Shown: one piece after another, positions 18,373 through 26,839 of the stretch | Numbering within the stretch: the first letter of the stretch is position 1 | Layout of the letters: every line of letters begins with the position of its first letter | Origin: Chitinophagales bacterium | GTDB taxonomy: Bacteria; Bacteroidota; Bacteroidia; Chitinophagales; JADIYW01 | NCBI GenBank assembly: GCA_017984135.1 | Contig: JAGNZZ010000016.1 | Span: 1-52,640 of the forward strand | Reading direction: 5' to 3' | Length of the DNA: 52,640 bases | Made by a program: the position numbers and the translations under genes | The notes under the pieces: generated by a model | Seen by the model: the letters and a program-made list of their open reading frames with translations, nothing else | What the model was told of the DNA's origin: nothing | The model's database searches: none

Positions 18373-18906
18373 ATGTCAGATTCAATAACGGAATATCATA
18401 TACCACATGCCGGATTGAAAAAGGAAATTCATGAGTTTACTTATGAATTAACAGAAAAGTTCTTTTCCAACATTGAAGGTGCACAAATTGAAAAATGTGC
18501 CATTCAAGTGAATATTACATTCGATAAACGCCAAGAGCCATACCATATCGAAATAGATTTGGATGGAACTATTTGGAATGAATGTGATAAATGTACAGCG
18601 CAAATTCCATTAAGTATTCATGCATCTTATATAGTATATGCAAAATTTACAACTGATGCAACATTGACGGAAACTGATAACGAAGAAATTATTTATATCG
18701 CTCGTGATGATCAATATATAGATATTTCTCAGTTGTTGTACGATTATATTCATGTAGCCATTCCGGTACATCGCATTTGTGACAATCCGGGAAAAACAGA
18801 ATATTGCGACCAAGAAATTATTCAACTGTTGGATAAACAAAATGAAGAAAATAATATCGACCCACGTTGGGCAGATTTAGATAAATTAAAAGACAAATTA
18901 AATTAA
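18373..18906 (+). CDS. yceD: YceD/DUF177 family protein
   Basis: 177 residues, encoded directly before rpmF, the classic position of the DUF177 family. The central NECDKCTAQIPLSIHASYIV matches the conserved Cys-x-R/K-C-L-x-P segment, and an acidic C-terminal tail follows (IDPRWADLDKLKDKL, typical of the family). YceD is needed for 23S rRNA maturation in plants and E. coli, so a ribosome-related role is likely. It is co-transcribed with rpmF (6-bp gap). Confidence 0.88.
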   Translation: MSDSITEYHIPHAGLKKEIHEFTYELTEKFFSNIEGAQIEKCAIQVNITFDKRQEPYHIEIDLDGTIWNECDKCTAQIPLSIHASYIVYAKFTTDATLTETDNEEIIYIARDDQYIDISQLLYDYIHVAIPVHRICDNPGKTEYCDQEIIQLLDKQNEENNIDPRWADLDKLKDKLN

Positions 18907-18912
18907 AATACT

Positions 18913-19101
18913 ATGGCACATCCTAAGCGCAGACAATCTACAACAAGACGCGACAAAAGACGTACACACTACAAAATGGAAGTTGCAAATGTGGCTACTT
19001 GCAAAGTAACCGGCGAAAGTCACTTATCCCACAGAGCATACGTTTCCGGTAATGATTTATATTACAACGGAAAAGTATTAATCGAAGGATACGTAAAATA
19101 A
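18913..19101 (+). CDS. rpmF: 50S ribosomal protein L32
   Basis: 62 residues beginning [20 protein letters not shown], the L32 signature. Only one Cys is present, so this is the zinc-free form. It is part of the large ribosomal subunit. It follows yceD with 6 bp between and precedes efp by 66 bp. The usual neighbours plsX and fabH are not here. Confidence 0.97.
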   Translation: MAHPKRRQSTTRRDKRRTHYKMEVANVATCKVTGESHLSHRAYVSGNDLYYNGKVLIEGYVK

Positions 19102-19167
19102 TTTTAGAGTAAGAGATAATAGAAACAATCTTACATTTCAATTCTTTTATCTAAAAATAGTATATAA

Positions 19168-19731
19168 ATGGCTTCTACATCAGATATCCGCAATGGAATG
19201 TGTATCAATTTTAACTCCGATATTTATAAAGTAGTTGAGTTCTTACACGTTAAACCAGGCAAAGGTGCGGCATTTGTGCGTACAAAATTAAAAAGTGTAA
19301 CCAATGGTCGTGTATTAGAAAACACATTTCCAGCTGGTGCAAAATTAGATGAAGTTCGCGTAGAATATCGCGAATACCAATACTTATATCCTGAAAACGA
19401 TGCATTTACTTTCATGAACAATGAAACGTATGAGCAAATCACTGTTGCCAAAAACATCATCAATGCTTCCGACTTTCTAGAAGAAGGAATGACAGTTAAA
19501 ATTGCAGTTCGTGCCGAAGATGAAATGCCATTAATTTGCGAATTGCCAGCAACCGTTGTTGTAGAAATTACCTATGCCGAACCAGGAATAAAAGGCGATA
19601 CTGCTACCAATACTTTACGCCCAAGTACAGTTTCTACTGGCGCAAAAGTAATGATTCCATTATTTGTAAACGTAGGCGATAAAATAAAAGTAAACACCGA
19701 AACAGGTGCTTACATGGAACGCGTAAAATAA
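19168..19731 (+). CDS. efp: Elongation factor P
   Basis: 187 residues, the usual length, with three beta-barrel domains. The tip loop in domain I reads KPGKGAAFVRTK, so the modifiable position is Lys32. EF-P rescues ribosomes stalled at polyproline. No EpmA- or YmfI-type modification gene is nearby. A terminator follows at 19753-19787, separating it from accB. Confidence 0.97.
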   Translation: MASTSDIRNGMCINFNSDIYKVVEFLHVKPGKGAAFVRTKLKSVTNGRVLENTFPAGAKLDEVRVEYREYQYLYPENDAFTFMNNETYEQITVAKNIINASDFLEEGMTVKIAVRAEDEMPLICELPATVVVEITYAEPGIKGDTATNTLRPSTVSTGAKVMIPLFVNVGDKIKVNTETGAYMERVK

Positions 19732-19752
19732 AAATTCAACATACAATCGAAT

Positions 19753-19787
19753 AAAAAAATGCTTCCATTTTGTTGAAGCATTTTTTT
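19753..19787 (+). terminator. Rho-independent terminator after efp
   Basis: Stem TGCTTC (19760-19765) with GAAGCA (19775-19780), extended by A7/T7 on either side, and a 9-nt loop. The T-run on the plus strand ends the yceD-rpmF-efp transcript; the A-run on the other side would also allow termination leftward. Confidence 0.8.
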
Positions 19788-19843
19788 ATGTCTGATGTTT
19801 CAATTTCGATTTAATAATCAACTTAAATCACTATATTTGATTT

Positions 19844-20314
19844 ATGGATATTGCTCAGATAAAAAAACTCATTCAACTTCTAAATGATAATCATTTAGGA
19901 GAATTAAAAGTGCAAGACGGCGATTTTAAAATCACCATCCGACATAAAGACTTTGCAAAATCATCAACAGCAACATCTGTCATCACTGCACCGGCAAGTC
20001 CAATTGCAACGTTAGACAATAGTCTTATTCCTGCCAATTCACCATCTTCCAAAAATGAAGGAGATGTTTTAACACATTTCCAAACTATAAAAGCACCAAT
20101 GATTGGCACATTTTATCGAGCTGCCGGCGAAGGCAAAGAACCATTTGTTAAAGTAGGCGATAAAGTGAAAAAAGGAGACGTATTATGCATCATTGAAGCC
20201 ATGAAATTATTTAATGAAATTCAAAGTGAAATTTCTGGAAAAGTAATTAAAGTAATGGTGGACAATGCACAAGCCGTTGAATACGACCAACCTTTATTTT
20301 TAATTGAACCATAG
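19844..20314 (+). CDS. accB: Acetyl-CoA carboxylase biotin carboxyl carrier protein
   Basis: 156 residues. The N-terminal 40 residues form the AccC-contacting segment (MDIAQIKKLIQLLNDNHLGE), followed by a Ser/Ala/Pro linker and a biotinyl domain with the thumb (YRAAGEGKEPFVKVGD) and the attachment motif EAMKLFNE, acceptor Lys121. It carries CO2 for malonyl-CoA synthesis. In most relatives accC follows directly; here a 190-bp spacer and rpoN follow instead, so the carboxylase must be encoded elsewhere. Confidence 0.95.
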   Translation: MDIAQIKKLIQLLNDNHLGELKVQDGDFKITIRHKDFAKSSTATSVITAPASPIATLDNSLIPANSPSSKNEGDVLTHFQTIKAPMIGTFYRAAGEGKEPFVKVGDKVKKGDVLCIIEAMKLFNEIQSEISGKVIKVMVDNAQAVEYDQPLFLIEP

Positions 20315-20461
20315 AAATTTCAATTCTAAAGCCATGTTTTGTGTGCTCATATACCATCATTATGACAACGCATAGTTCCCACAATATACATGCTCACCTA
20401 TCATTATAAAAACTTACCACCATTATATCATAAATAGTTAGTATTTAAGAAGAATGTAGCT

Positions 20462-20469
20462 TATTTTTG
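20462..20469 (+). promoter_or_regulatory. Candidate -7 promoter element of rpoN
   Basis: TATTTTTG matches TAnnTTTG, 36 bp before the rpoN ATG. A TTAG about 20 bp upstream (20438-20441) is a weak -33 candidate. Confidence 0.4.
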
Positions 20470-20505
20470 TACAAAATTGCTCAACTTTAATTTGCAAATG
20501 TAATT

Positions 20506-21987
20506 ATGCTACATCAACGTTTATCTCAAAAAATGCTTCAAAAACTGTCACCACAACAAATACAGTTAATGAAGTTATTACAAGTTCCTACTGCCAGTCT
20601 TGAGCAACGCATTAAAGAAGAATTAGAAATCAATCCTGCATTGGAAGAAAACATGGCAGATTTTGACAGTGATAAAGAAAATTTAGCGGAACCCGAACAA
20701 ATCCGAGATGATGAAAATGAAGAATACGAAAATAATAATGACGATGATTTTGCAGACAGCTTAGATGTGAAAGAATATACTAAAGACGAATATGATTACG
20801 ACGGCGATAGTGGTGATGAATACAGAGGCAAAGAAGAAAAAAAATCAACTCCTTATGCTGTAGGAAAATCCTTTCACGATTTTTTAGATGAACAACTCAA
20901 TCTCTTAGATTTAGATGAACACGAATGGCAAATTGCCGATCAACTAATTGGTAGCATCGGCGATGATGGATATTTACGTAGAGATTTAGAAGCAATTGTG
21001 GATGACTTAGCATTTCAAAAAAATCTAACAACTGATGTAAAAGAAATTGAAGAAGTACTGCGCACCATACACCGTTTTGATCCGTCTGGAGTAGGTGCTC
21101 GTAATTTACAAGAGTGCTTGCAAGTGCAACTAGAACGCAAAGAACAAAATACACACGTAAAAGTGGCACTAGAAATTATTAATACACAGTTTGAAGCATT
21201 TACCAAAAAGCACTATGATAAACTGATGAAAGCTTTGAATATTAATGAAGAGCAACTCAAAAAATCATTAGACGTTATTTTACACCTGAACCCAAAACCA
21301 GGTGGTTCCAGCGATAACACCACTTCCGTAAATCACCAAACCATCATTCCTGACTTTACTGTTGAAAATAATAATGGTGAATTAGATGTTTTACTTAATG
21401 GCAAAAATGCACCTGATTTACGCATCAGCGATTCGTTTAAAGAAATGCTCACTTCCTACGGTAAAGGTGCCATGAAAGATAAAAAACAAAAAGAAGCAGT
21501 TGTTTTTATCAAACAAAAAATAGATTCTGCTAAATGGTTTATCGATGCCATTAAACAGCGTCAACATACCTTATTTGTAACCATGGAGGCCATTGTAGAG
21601 TTCCAGAAAGAATATTTTTTAAGTGGTGATGAGATGAAATTACGGCCAATGATTTTAAAAGACATCGCAGAAATAACCAGCTTGGATATTTCCACCGTTT
21701 CTCGTGTAGCGAATAGTAAATATTGCCAAACAGAATTTGGCGTTTTTTCCTTAAAACATTTCTTCTCCGAAGGATTGCAAACCGAAAGTGGGGAAGAAGT
21801 ATCTACTCGTGAAGTAAAAAAAATATTAGAAGATTTAGTAGCTGCAGAAAATAAATCTAAGCCTTTAAGCGATGAATATATTACCGAGCAGTTGAAAGAG
21901 AAAGGCTATAACATTGCACGGCGTACGGTAGCAAAATATCGAGAACAATTAAATATACCTGTCGCACGTTTAAGAAAAGAATTGTAA
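20506..21987 (+). CDS. rpoN: RNA polymerase sigma-54 factor
   Basis: 493 residues. Region I is at the N-terminus (SPQQIQLMKLLQVPTASLEQ), followed by an acidic region II (about 55-120, many Asp/Glu). The core-binding domain and the C-terminal DNA-binding part follow, with the HTH around DISTVSRVANSKYCQ and the RpoN box ARRTVAKYRE close to the end. It directs RNA polymerase to -24/-12 promoters and needs an AAA+ activator; none is encoded in this window. A GTG-started membrane protein gene follows 23 bp downstream. Confidence 0.95.
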   Translation: MLHQRLSQKMLQKLSPQQIQLMKLLQVPTASLEQRIKEELEINPALEENMADFDSDKENLAEPEQIRDDENEEYENNNDDDFADSLDVKEYTKDEYDYDGDSGDEYRGKEEKKSTPYAVGKSFHDFLDEQLNLLDLDEHEWQIADQLIGSIGDDGYLRRDLEAIVDDLAFQKNLTTDVKEIEEVLRTIHRFDPSGVGARNLQECLQVQLERKEQNTHVKVALEIINTQFEAFTKKHYDKLMKALNINEEQLKKSLDVILHLNPKPGGSSDNTTSVNHQTIIPDFTVENNNGELDVLLNGKNAPDLRISDSFKEMLTSYGKGAMKDKKQKEAVVFIKQKIDSAKWFIDAIKQRQHTLFVTMEAIVEFQKEYFLSGDEMKLRPMILKDIAEITSLDISTVSRVANSKYCQTEFGVFSLKHFFSEGLQTESGEEVSTREVKKILEDLVAAENKSKPLSDEYITEQLKEKGYNIARRTVAKYREQLNIPVARLRKEL

Positions 21988-22010
21988 CCATTTATAAATA
22001 GTAGCATATT

Positions 22011-22625
22011 GTGATTAAGTTTCTATCCAAATTAATTTCTTACCTCTTTCATCCTTTAATCATACCTACGTGGTATGTTTTATTATTGTTGTATGCTATG
22101 CCATTTTCGTTTGCTGGCATATCCACACCAATAGTGATTGGTATTGTTTGGGTCAACACATTTATGTTTCCTGCTATCACTATCTTGTTGCTTCGAAAAC
22201 TTGATTTTATTGATAGTTTTGAAATGCCCGATAAAAGTCATCGGATTATTCCATTGATAGCCACTATCATTTTTTATGTTTGGGCTTTTATGGCATTGAA
22301 AAAAACAAATTATCCATTAATTATGAACGTGTTTATGTTGGGTACTTTAGTTTCTTTATTCCTGTCGTTTTTTATCAACGTATTTCATAAATTAAGTTTA
22401 CACATGGTAGGCATTAGCGGTGCATTGACTGCCGTCTTATTGTTGGTTTTTGTTTCACCACACGATTTTAGTTATGTGTTCTTGTTGCTAGTACTCTTGT
22501 GTGGCGCTATCGCCACAGCCAGATTGTTTTTGCAAGCACATACTGTGAGAGAAGTTTATACCGGTTTTATGGTGGGCATGTTTGGGCAGGTTTTAGGGTT
22601 AATGTTAATACATGTATTCCTGTAA
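22011..22625 (+). CDS. Integral membrane protein with PAP2-like C-terminal motif
   Basis: 204 residues starting at GTG (22011), with about six hydrophobic helices. Near the end, ARLFLQAHTVREVYTGFMVG resembles the third PAP2 phosphatase motif (SR-x5-H-x3-D), with Glu in place of Asp; DKSHRIIPL may be a reduced first motif, but no PSGH is seen. Lipid phosphatase activity is thus doubtful. The gene is between rpoN and an outer-membrane protein gene on the same strand, with gaps of 23 and 38 bp. Confidence 0.65.
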   Translation: MIKFLSKLISYLFHPLIIPTWYVLLLLYAMPFSFAGISTPIVIGIVWVNTFMFPAITILLLRKLDFIDSFEMPDKSHRIIPLIATIIFYVWAFMALKKTNYPLIMNVFMLGTLVSLFLSFFINVFHKLSLHMVGISGALTAVLLLVFVSPHDFSYVFLLLVLLCGAIATARLFLQAHTVREVYTGFMVGMFGQVLGLMLIHVFL

Positions 22626-22663
22626 ATTATAAATAAAAATTCATTTTAAATATCTTTTTTTTA

Positions 22664-24091
22664 TTGAAAAAATTACTCTTGATAGGATTGCTCGTTTGTG
22701 TTAGTGGCTCGTTCGCACAAAGTAACAATGCAGCTTTATTTGTAAGAAATATAGTTATCAATGGAAATAAAAAAACCAAACCGTATGTTATACTTCGAGA
22801 AATGACACTTCGGAAAGGTGATATGTTCTCCGCTGTAAAAATGGATTCTATTTTACTTCAACAACGTTTAAATATTTTTAATTTAGGTTTATTTAATGAA
22901 GTATCTGTAAATATAAAAAATTGGGAATCAGATAGTTTAGATATACATATTCAAGTTCATGAACGATGGATGATAATTCCGATTCCAATTGTAAAATTTG
23001 TTGACCGAAACGTTTCTGAATGGTGGAAAAATTATAACCATGATTTCAAGCGACTTCAATATGGTGCCATGCTAAATTGGGGAAATTTTACCGGAAGAAA
23101 TGATGTTTTACAACTTGGAATCAGCTTCGGGTTTGCACAACGTTTAGATATAGGCTATTCGATTCCACATTTTAATATCAGAAACGAAAAAGTAGGTATG
23201 TCTATTTCATTTTCAATGCTTCGTACACGTCGTATAGCGTATAATACAGTGGATGACAAACTAGCATATATGTATTTAGGCGATACTTGGCAAAATCAAA
23301 AAATTGAAACATCTGCTCAAGTTTCTTATCGGAATGCCATTCATACCACACACTATTTCTCCACCGGATATGGCTATTCCGTTCTGAGTGATACTGTAAT
23401 TAGAGCCAATCCTAATTATTTTTTAAACGCAGCAGACAAACAGCATTATTTTAAAGTAGGTTATACCTTTGTTTCAGATCATCGCAATATCAGATCGTAT
23501 CCAACAGGTGGCTGGTATTTGTCGGCGCATTTAACCAACTTTGGACTGGGCTTCATGAAAACCAGAATGACTACAGTTGGGTTTCAATTTTGTAAATATT
23601 TTCAATGGAAAAAACAACCTCGTTTCTCCGCTGCTTCTATGATTCAATGGCAATTTTCGTGGCCACTTAAACAACCTTATAATTTACAATATATAAAGTC
23701 ATTGGGTTACGAAGAAAACCTTGTACGTGGCTATGAATTAAACGTTTTAGATGGTCAACATTTTTTGTTGTTTAAAAATGAAGCGCGCTTCCGTGTATTT
23801 AGTTTTCAATTAAATAAAATTAAAAAATTTAAAGGAAAATCGGGTGCCATCCTCAACTCGTCCTTAGCCTATTTGCCTTTAAATTTATATTTGACCGCCT
23901 ATTTCGATGCCGGATATGTGTGGGATAAATACTTTGTAGGAAACAATAATCAATATAAAAATAAATGGCAATTTGGATATGGAATAGGGTTGAACTTTGT
24001 AACATTTAACTCTAAATTATTCCGCATAGAATATAGCGCAAACAGATATTTAAAGAATGGCGTATATTTACATTTCACACAGCCAATTTAA
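22664..24091 (+). CDS. Outer-membrane BamA/TamA-like protein with one POTRA domain
   Basis: 475 residues from a TTG start (22664). The signal peptide is MKKLLLIGLLVCVSGSFA. A single POTRA-like domain follows at about 25-105 (NIVINGNKKTKPYVILREMT and 'LQQRLNIFNLGLFNEVSVNI'). The remainder alternates aromatic and polar residues and ends in a strand with YLHFTQPI, as expected for an Omp85-type beta-barrel. It is shorter than BamA, so a role in translocation or lipid export is possible. nadK starts 24 bp downstream. Confidence 0.8.
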   Translation: MKKLLLIGLLVCVSGSFAQSNNAALFVRNIVINGNKKTKPYVILREMTLRKGDMFSAVKMDSILLQQRLNIFNLGLFNEVSVNIKNWESDSLDIHIQVHERWMIIPIPIVKFVDRNVSEWWKNYNHDFKRLQYGAMLNWGNFTGRNDVLQLGISFGFAQRLDIGYSIPHFNIRNEKVGMSISFSMLRTRRIAYNTVDDKLAYMYLGDTWQNQKIETSAQVSYRNAIHTTHYFSTGYGYSVLSDTVIRANPNYFLNAADKQHYFKVGYTFVSDHRNIRSYPTGGWYLSAHLTNFGLGFMKTRMTTVGFQFCKYFQWKKQPRFSAASMIQWQFSWPLKQPYNLQYIKSLGYEENLVRGYELNVLDGQHFLLFKNEARFRVFSFQLNKIKKFKGKSGAILNSSLAYLPLNLYLTAYFDAGYVWDKYFVGNNNQYKNKWQFGYGIGLNFVTFNSKLFRIEYSANRYLKNGVYLHFTQPI

Positions 24092-24115
24092 GCTCATTTA
24101 GTTAATCGATGGAAA

Positions 24116-24994
24116 ATGAATATTGGAATTTATAGTCGCGTTTTTAAAGAAGAACATACACCTTACGTGTTGGAGTTAATACAGCAATTAACGCAGTTTA
24201 ATTTTTCTTTTTTTATGTTCGAAAGTTATTATAAGTCGATAAAAAATAAATTAGATAAACAAAAAATTTCAACATTTAAAACGGCAGATGATGTAAAACG
24301 AAATATAAATCTGTTAATTTCATTAGGTGGCGATGGAACACTCTTAGACACCTTGCATTTAGTGCAAGATAGTGAAATTCCGGTAGCAGGTATTAATATG
24401 GGACGATTGGGCTTCTTGGCAGATATTCATAAAGAAGAAATTAAAGAATTAGTACAATCAATTCGTCAAAATACGTACACCATTGAAGATAGAACTTTAA
24501 TAAATGTAGAATCCAATAAACAAGGATTTGGAATAGCCAACTTTGGATTAAATGAATTTACGATTCATAAAACAGATTCATCTTCCATGATTGTTGTACA
24601 TGTATATTTGAACGGTGAATTTCTAAATTCTTTTTGGGCAGATGGACTCATAGTAGCTACGCCAACTGGTTCTACGGCTTATTCTTTAAGTTGTGGCGGT
24701 CCAATTGTTTTTCCGAGTTCCAATAATTTCGTGATTACACCCGTTGCTCCACATAATTTAAACGCGCGTCCAATTATAATTCCAGACAACACCGTTTTGT
24801 CATTTGAAGTAGAATGCCGTTCCAATACTTTTTTATGCTCCATCGATTCTCGTTCTATCAGCATGAATACCAATTGCCAATTAGCTGTTCGAAAATCTGC
24901 CTTTACCTTTAAGTTGTTGCGTATGCCGGAAAGCTCCTATTTAAGTACATTACGTGAGAAATTAAATTGGGGCGAAGATTCGAGGAATAGTTAA
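24116..24994 (+). CDS. nadK: NAD kinase
   Basis: 292 residues. The NAD kinase motif GGDGTLLD is present (about residues 73-80), then GINMGRLGFLADI, NEFTIHK and the Gly-rich TPTGSTAYSLSCGGP. It phosphorylates NAD+ to NADP+ in the cytosol. It is the last gene of the same-strand run beginning with rpoN; 210 bp of repeat-containing spacer follow. Confidence 0.95.
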   Translation: MNIGIYSRVFKEEHTPYVLELIQQLTQFNFSFFMFESYYKSIKNKLDKQKISTFKTADDVKRNINLLISLGGDGTLLDTLHLVQDSEIPVAGINMGRLGFLADIHKEEIKELVQSIRQNTYTIEDRTLINVESNKQGFGIANFGLNEFTIHKTDSSSMIVVHVYLNGEFLNSFWADGLIVATPTGSTAYSLSCGGPIVFPSSNNFVITPVAPHNLNARPIIIPDNTVLSFEVECRSNTFLCSIDSRSISMNTNCQLAVRKSAFTFKLLRMPESSYLSTLREKLNWGEDSRNS

Positions 24995-25000
24995 GACTTC

Positions 25001-25030
25001 TGTCATTTCGAGTGCAACGAGAAATCATAC
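25001..25030 (+). repeat. Dispersed palindromic repeat copy (TGTCATTTCGAG type)
   Basis: The stretch begins TGTCATTTCGAGTGCAACGA and continues GAAATC. ATTTCG pairs loosely with CGAGAAAT around a short centre. From memory, very similar sequences (GTCATTTCGAGCGnAGCGAGAAAT) are scattered through Bacteroidota genomes between genes. It sits 7 bp after nadK and marks the left edge of the 25000-28031 islet. Confidence 0.5.
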
Positions 25031-25144
25031 CACAAGAAGATATTGGGTTCTATTTTAATAAATATTAAGTACATTTTTATAGTTTGCCATCGCATAATAT
25101 AAAAATTAGTATTATATTTACTATTAATTGATTTTTTTTTATGA

Positions 25145-25172
25145 AAAAATCAAAAATCAAAAATCAAAAATC
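25145..25172 (+). repeat. Tandem heptanucleotide repeat (AAAAATC x4), candidate phase-variation tract
   Basis: Four perfect copies of AAAAATC occupy 25145-25151, 25152-25158, 25159-25165 and 25166-25172. They lie directly after an ATG at 25141 and before a hydrophobic segment that ends in a lipobox. In the present copy number the ATG frame stops at 25201-25203, whereas the downstream gene is read one base over. Loss of one unit or gain of two would join them. Confidence 0.85.
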
Positions 25173-25204
25173 AAAAAATTGCAATTTTACTAATCATTAT
25201 TAAT

Positions 25205-26827
25205 ATGTTTGCTATCTTTTCGTGCAGTAAAATTGAAAATACAAATATTAATAATGTAAAACAAAAAAACGCACCTTCCAGTTCAAGGATAAACAGAGGA
25301 ATTGATACTTTTGATTTTTTAATGAATGTAGATAATCCAACAAGAGAGGTAAGAGATTTTATTAGGAATGGTAATTACTTACCAGCAACAAGATCAATAA
25401 AAATTGGTGACCGAGAGCCTACAAAAGCGGAAGAACAACAAATGGCATTAGTTGTAAACCCAACATATCCAAATTACCATTGTTGTAATGATATTTGTCT
25501 AACTATTCCAGAAGATCCGTATGGATTTTATCAACCCTTTACAGATATTTGGGGAAATCCAATAAAATTTATTGGACGATACGGAAATGATCCTAGACAA
25601 ATGTATTATGTATATATACCGAATAATGTAAGTTCCAATGCAAAAATAATTGTTTTAATACATGGTGGTGGATGGATAACTGGCCCAGATCCTGACAAAG
25701 TAAATGGTTTCAACTCTACCTATTGTAATGAAGGTACAGAAAGCACCAATAATATAGTAAAAAATTTATTAAGTGCTGGTTATGTTGTAGTGGCACCTTT
25801 ATATAGATTAGTTGCAGGTGCAGATAATAATGCAGATGATTTATTATCACCTGTAACTGTTTTAGATCAGGTAAATGATATTGATGCAGCCATTACACAT
25901 GTGCGTACTAATTTTCCAACTTGCTTGTGGCAAACAGGTCCAATTAATGCAAATAACATACAAGTATTAGGGGAAAGTGCTGGAGCAAACTTAGCTCTAT
26001 TATTTGCATACACAAAAGCGAATACTTCATATGTAAAATCTGTAGTATCAGTAGCAGGACCGGCTAATATGAATAATTTTGCTTCATGGATACAGAACAA
26101 GCAATTAACAATGCCATGTTTAACTACACAAACAGCGCAAAATGATTTTAAATATGGAGATCCAATTGCTTATCCAACAAAAGTACATTTTCCAAAATAT
26201 TCAATTTACGACCCAGATGCACTAAATGATCCTGCTAATACTAATATTACGAATCTGACCAATCCACAGAGTTTTAATTGTTGGATAAATATTGTAAAAT
26301 CTTATTCATTAGTATATATATTTGGTTTTCCTGTAGATGTTTATACATCAATAACAATTCCTTTAAATCCACCTGGCCCTTATGCAGGGCTTACAAATGC
26401 ACCTGCGCATAATATAACTAAAAGAGTGAATGACTCGTACCATGCAGCACAATATTGTACTCGCAGTATAATTACAAATCCTGCAACTAATAATAACTTA
26501 CAGTTAATTAGTCCTTCTTTCGTTTTAAATAGTTCTCGCATTGTTCCAACATTTATAATATACGGCAATAGTGATTGGTTAGTGCCGTATTCAATAGCAA
26601 TGCTTAATATGAATACTAAACTTACCAATTTTGGTGGATTAATAGGTACGTATAATAGCACTAATAACAATATTCCAATTAACATAAATTACACTACACA
26701 TCCATCTAAACATATTATTAAAATATTCAGTTCAGATGGTGCGCCAGCTTTTGGTCATGCTAATCATAATGTTGCACAACATTTACAAGCACAAGGGAAT
26801 ATATTAAATTGGTTTAGTCAGCATTAA
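25205..26827 (+). CDS. Alpha/beta-hydrolase (esterase/lipase-like) lipoprotein; start region out of frame
   Basis: At least 540 residues, Asn-rich. Counting from 25205, the oxyanion motif HGGGW lies near residue 150 and the nucleophile elbow is GES258AG; a late GHANH segment may hold the catalytic His. This is the HSL/carboxylesterase layout, with unusually long loops. Starting at 25205 leaves only MFAIFSC, too short for a signal peptide. Reading the same frame upstream gives KKSKIKNQKSKIKNQ then IAILLIIINMFAIFSC, a complete lipoprotein signal, but no start codon lies in that frame; the ATG at 25141 is one frame off across four AAAAATC repeats. The gene is thus probably switched off, or translated poorly, in this copy. 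A second lipoprotein gene follows 12 bp on. The substrate is unknown. Confidence 0.8.
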   Translation: MFAIFSCSKIENTNINNVKQKNAPSSSRINRGIDTFDFLMNVDNPTREVRDFIRNGNYLPATRSIKIGDREPTKAEEQQMALVVNPTYPNYHCCNDICLTIPEDPYGFYQPFTDIWGNPIKFIGRYGNDPRQMYYVYIPNNVSSNAKIIVLIHGGGWITGPDPDKVNGFNSTYCNEGTESTNNIVKNLLSAGYVVVAPLYRLVAGADNNADDLLSPVTVLDQVNDIDAAITHVRTNFPTCLWQTGPINANNIQVLGESAGANLALLFAYTKANTSYVKSVVSVAGPANMNNFASWIQNKQLTMPCLTTQTAQNDFKYGDPIAYPTKVHFPKYSIYDPDALNDPANTNITNLTNPQSFNCWINIVKSYSLVYIFGFPVDVYTSITIPLNPPGPYAGLTNAPAHNITKRVNDSYHAAQYCTRSIITNPATNNNLQLISPSFVLNSSRIVPTFIIYGNSDWLVPYSIAMLNMNTKLTNFGGLIGTYNSTNNNIPININYTTHPSKHIIKIFSSDGAPAFGHANHNVAQHLQAQGNILNWFSQH

Positions 26828-26839
26828 AATGTATGTAAA

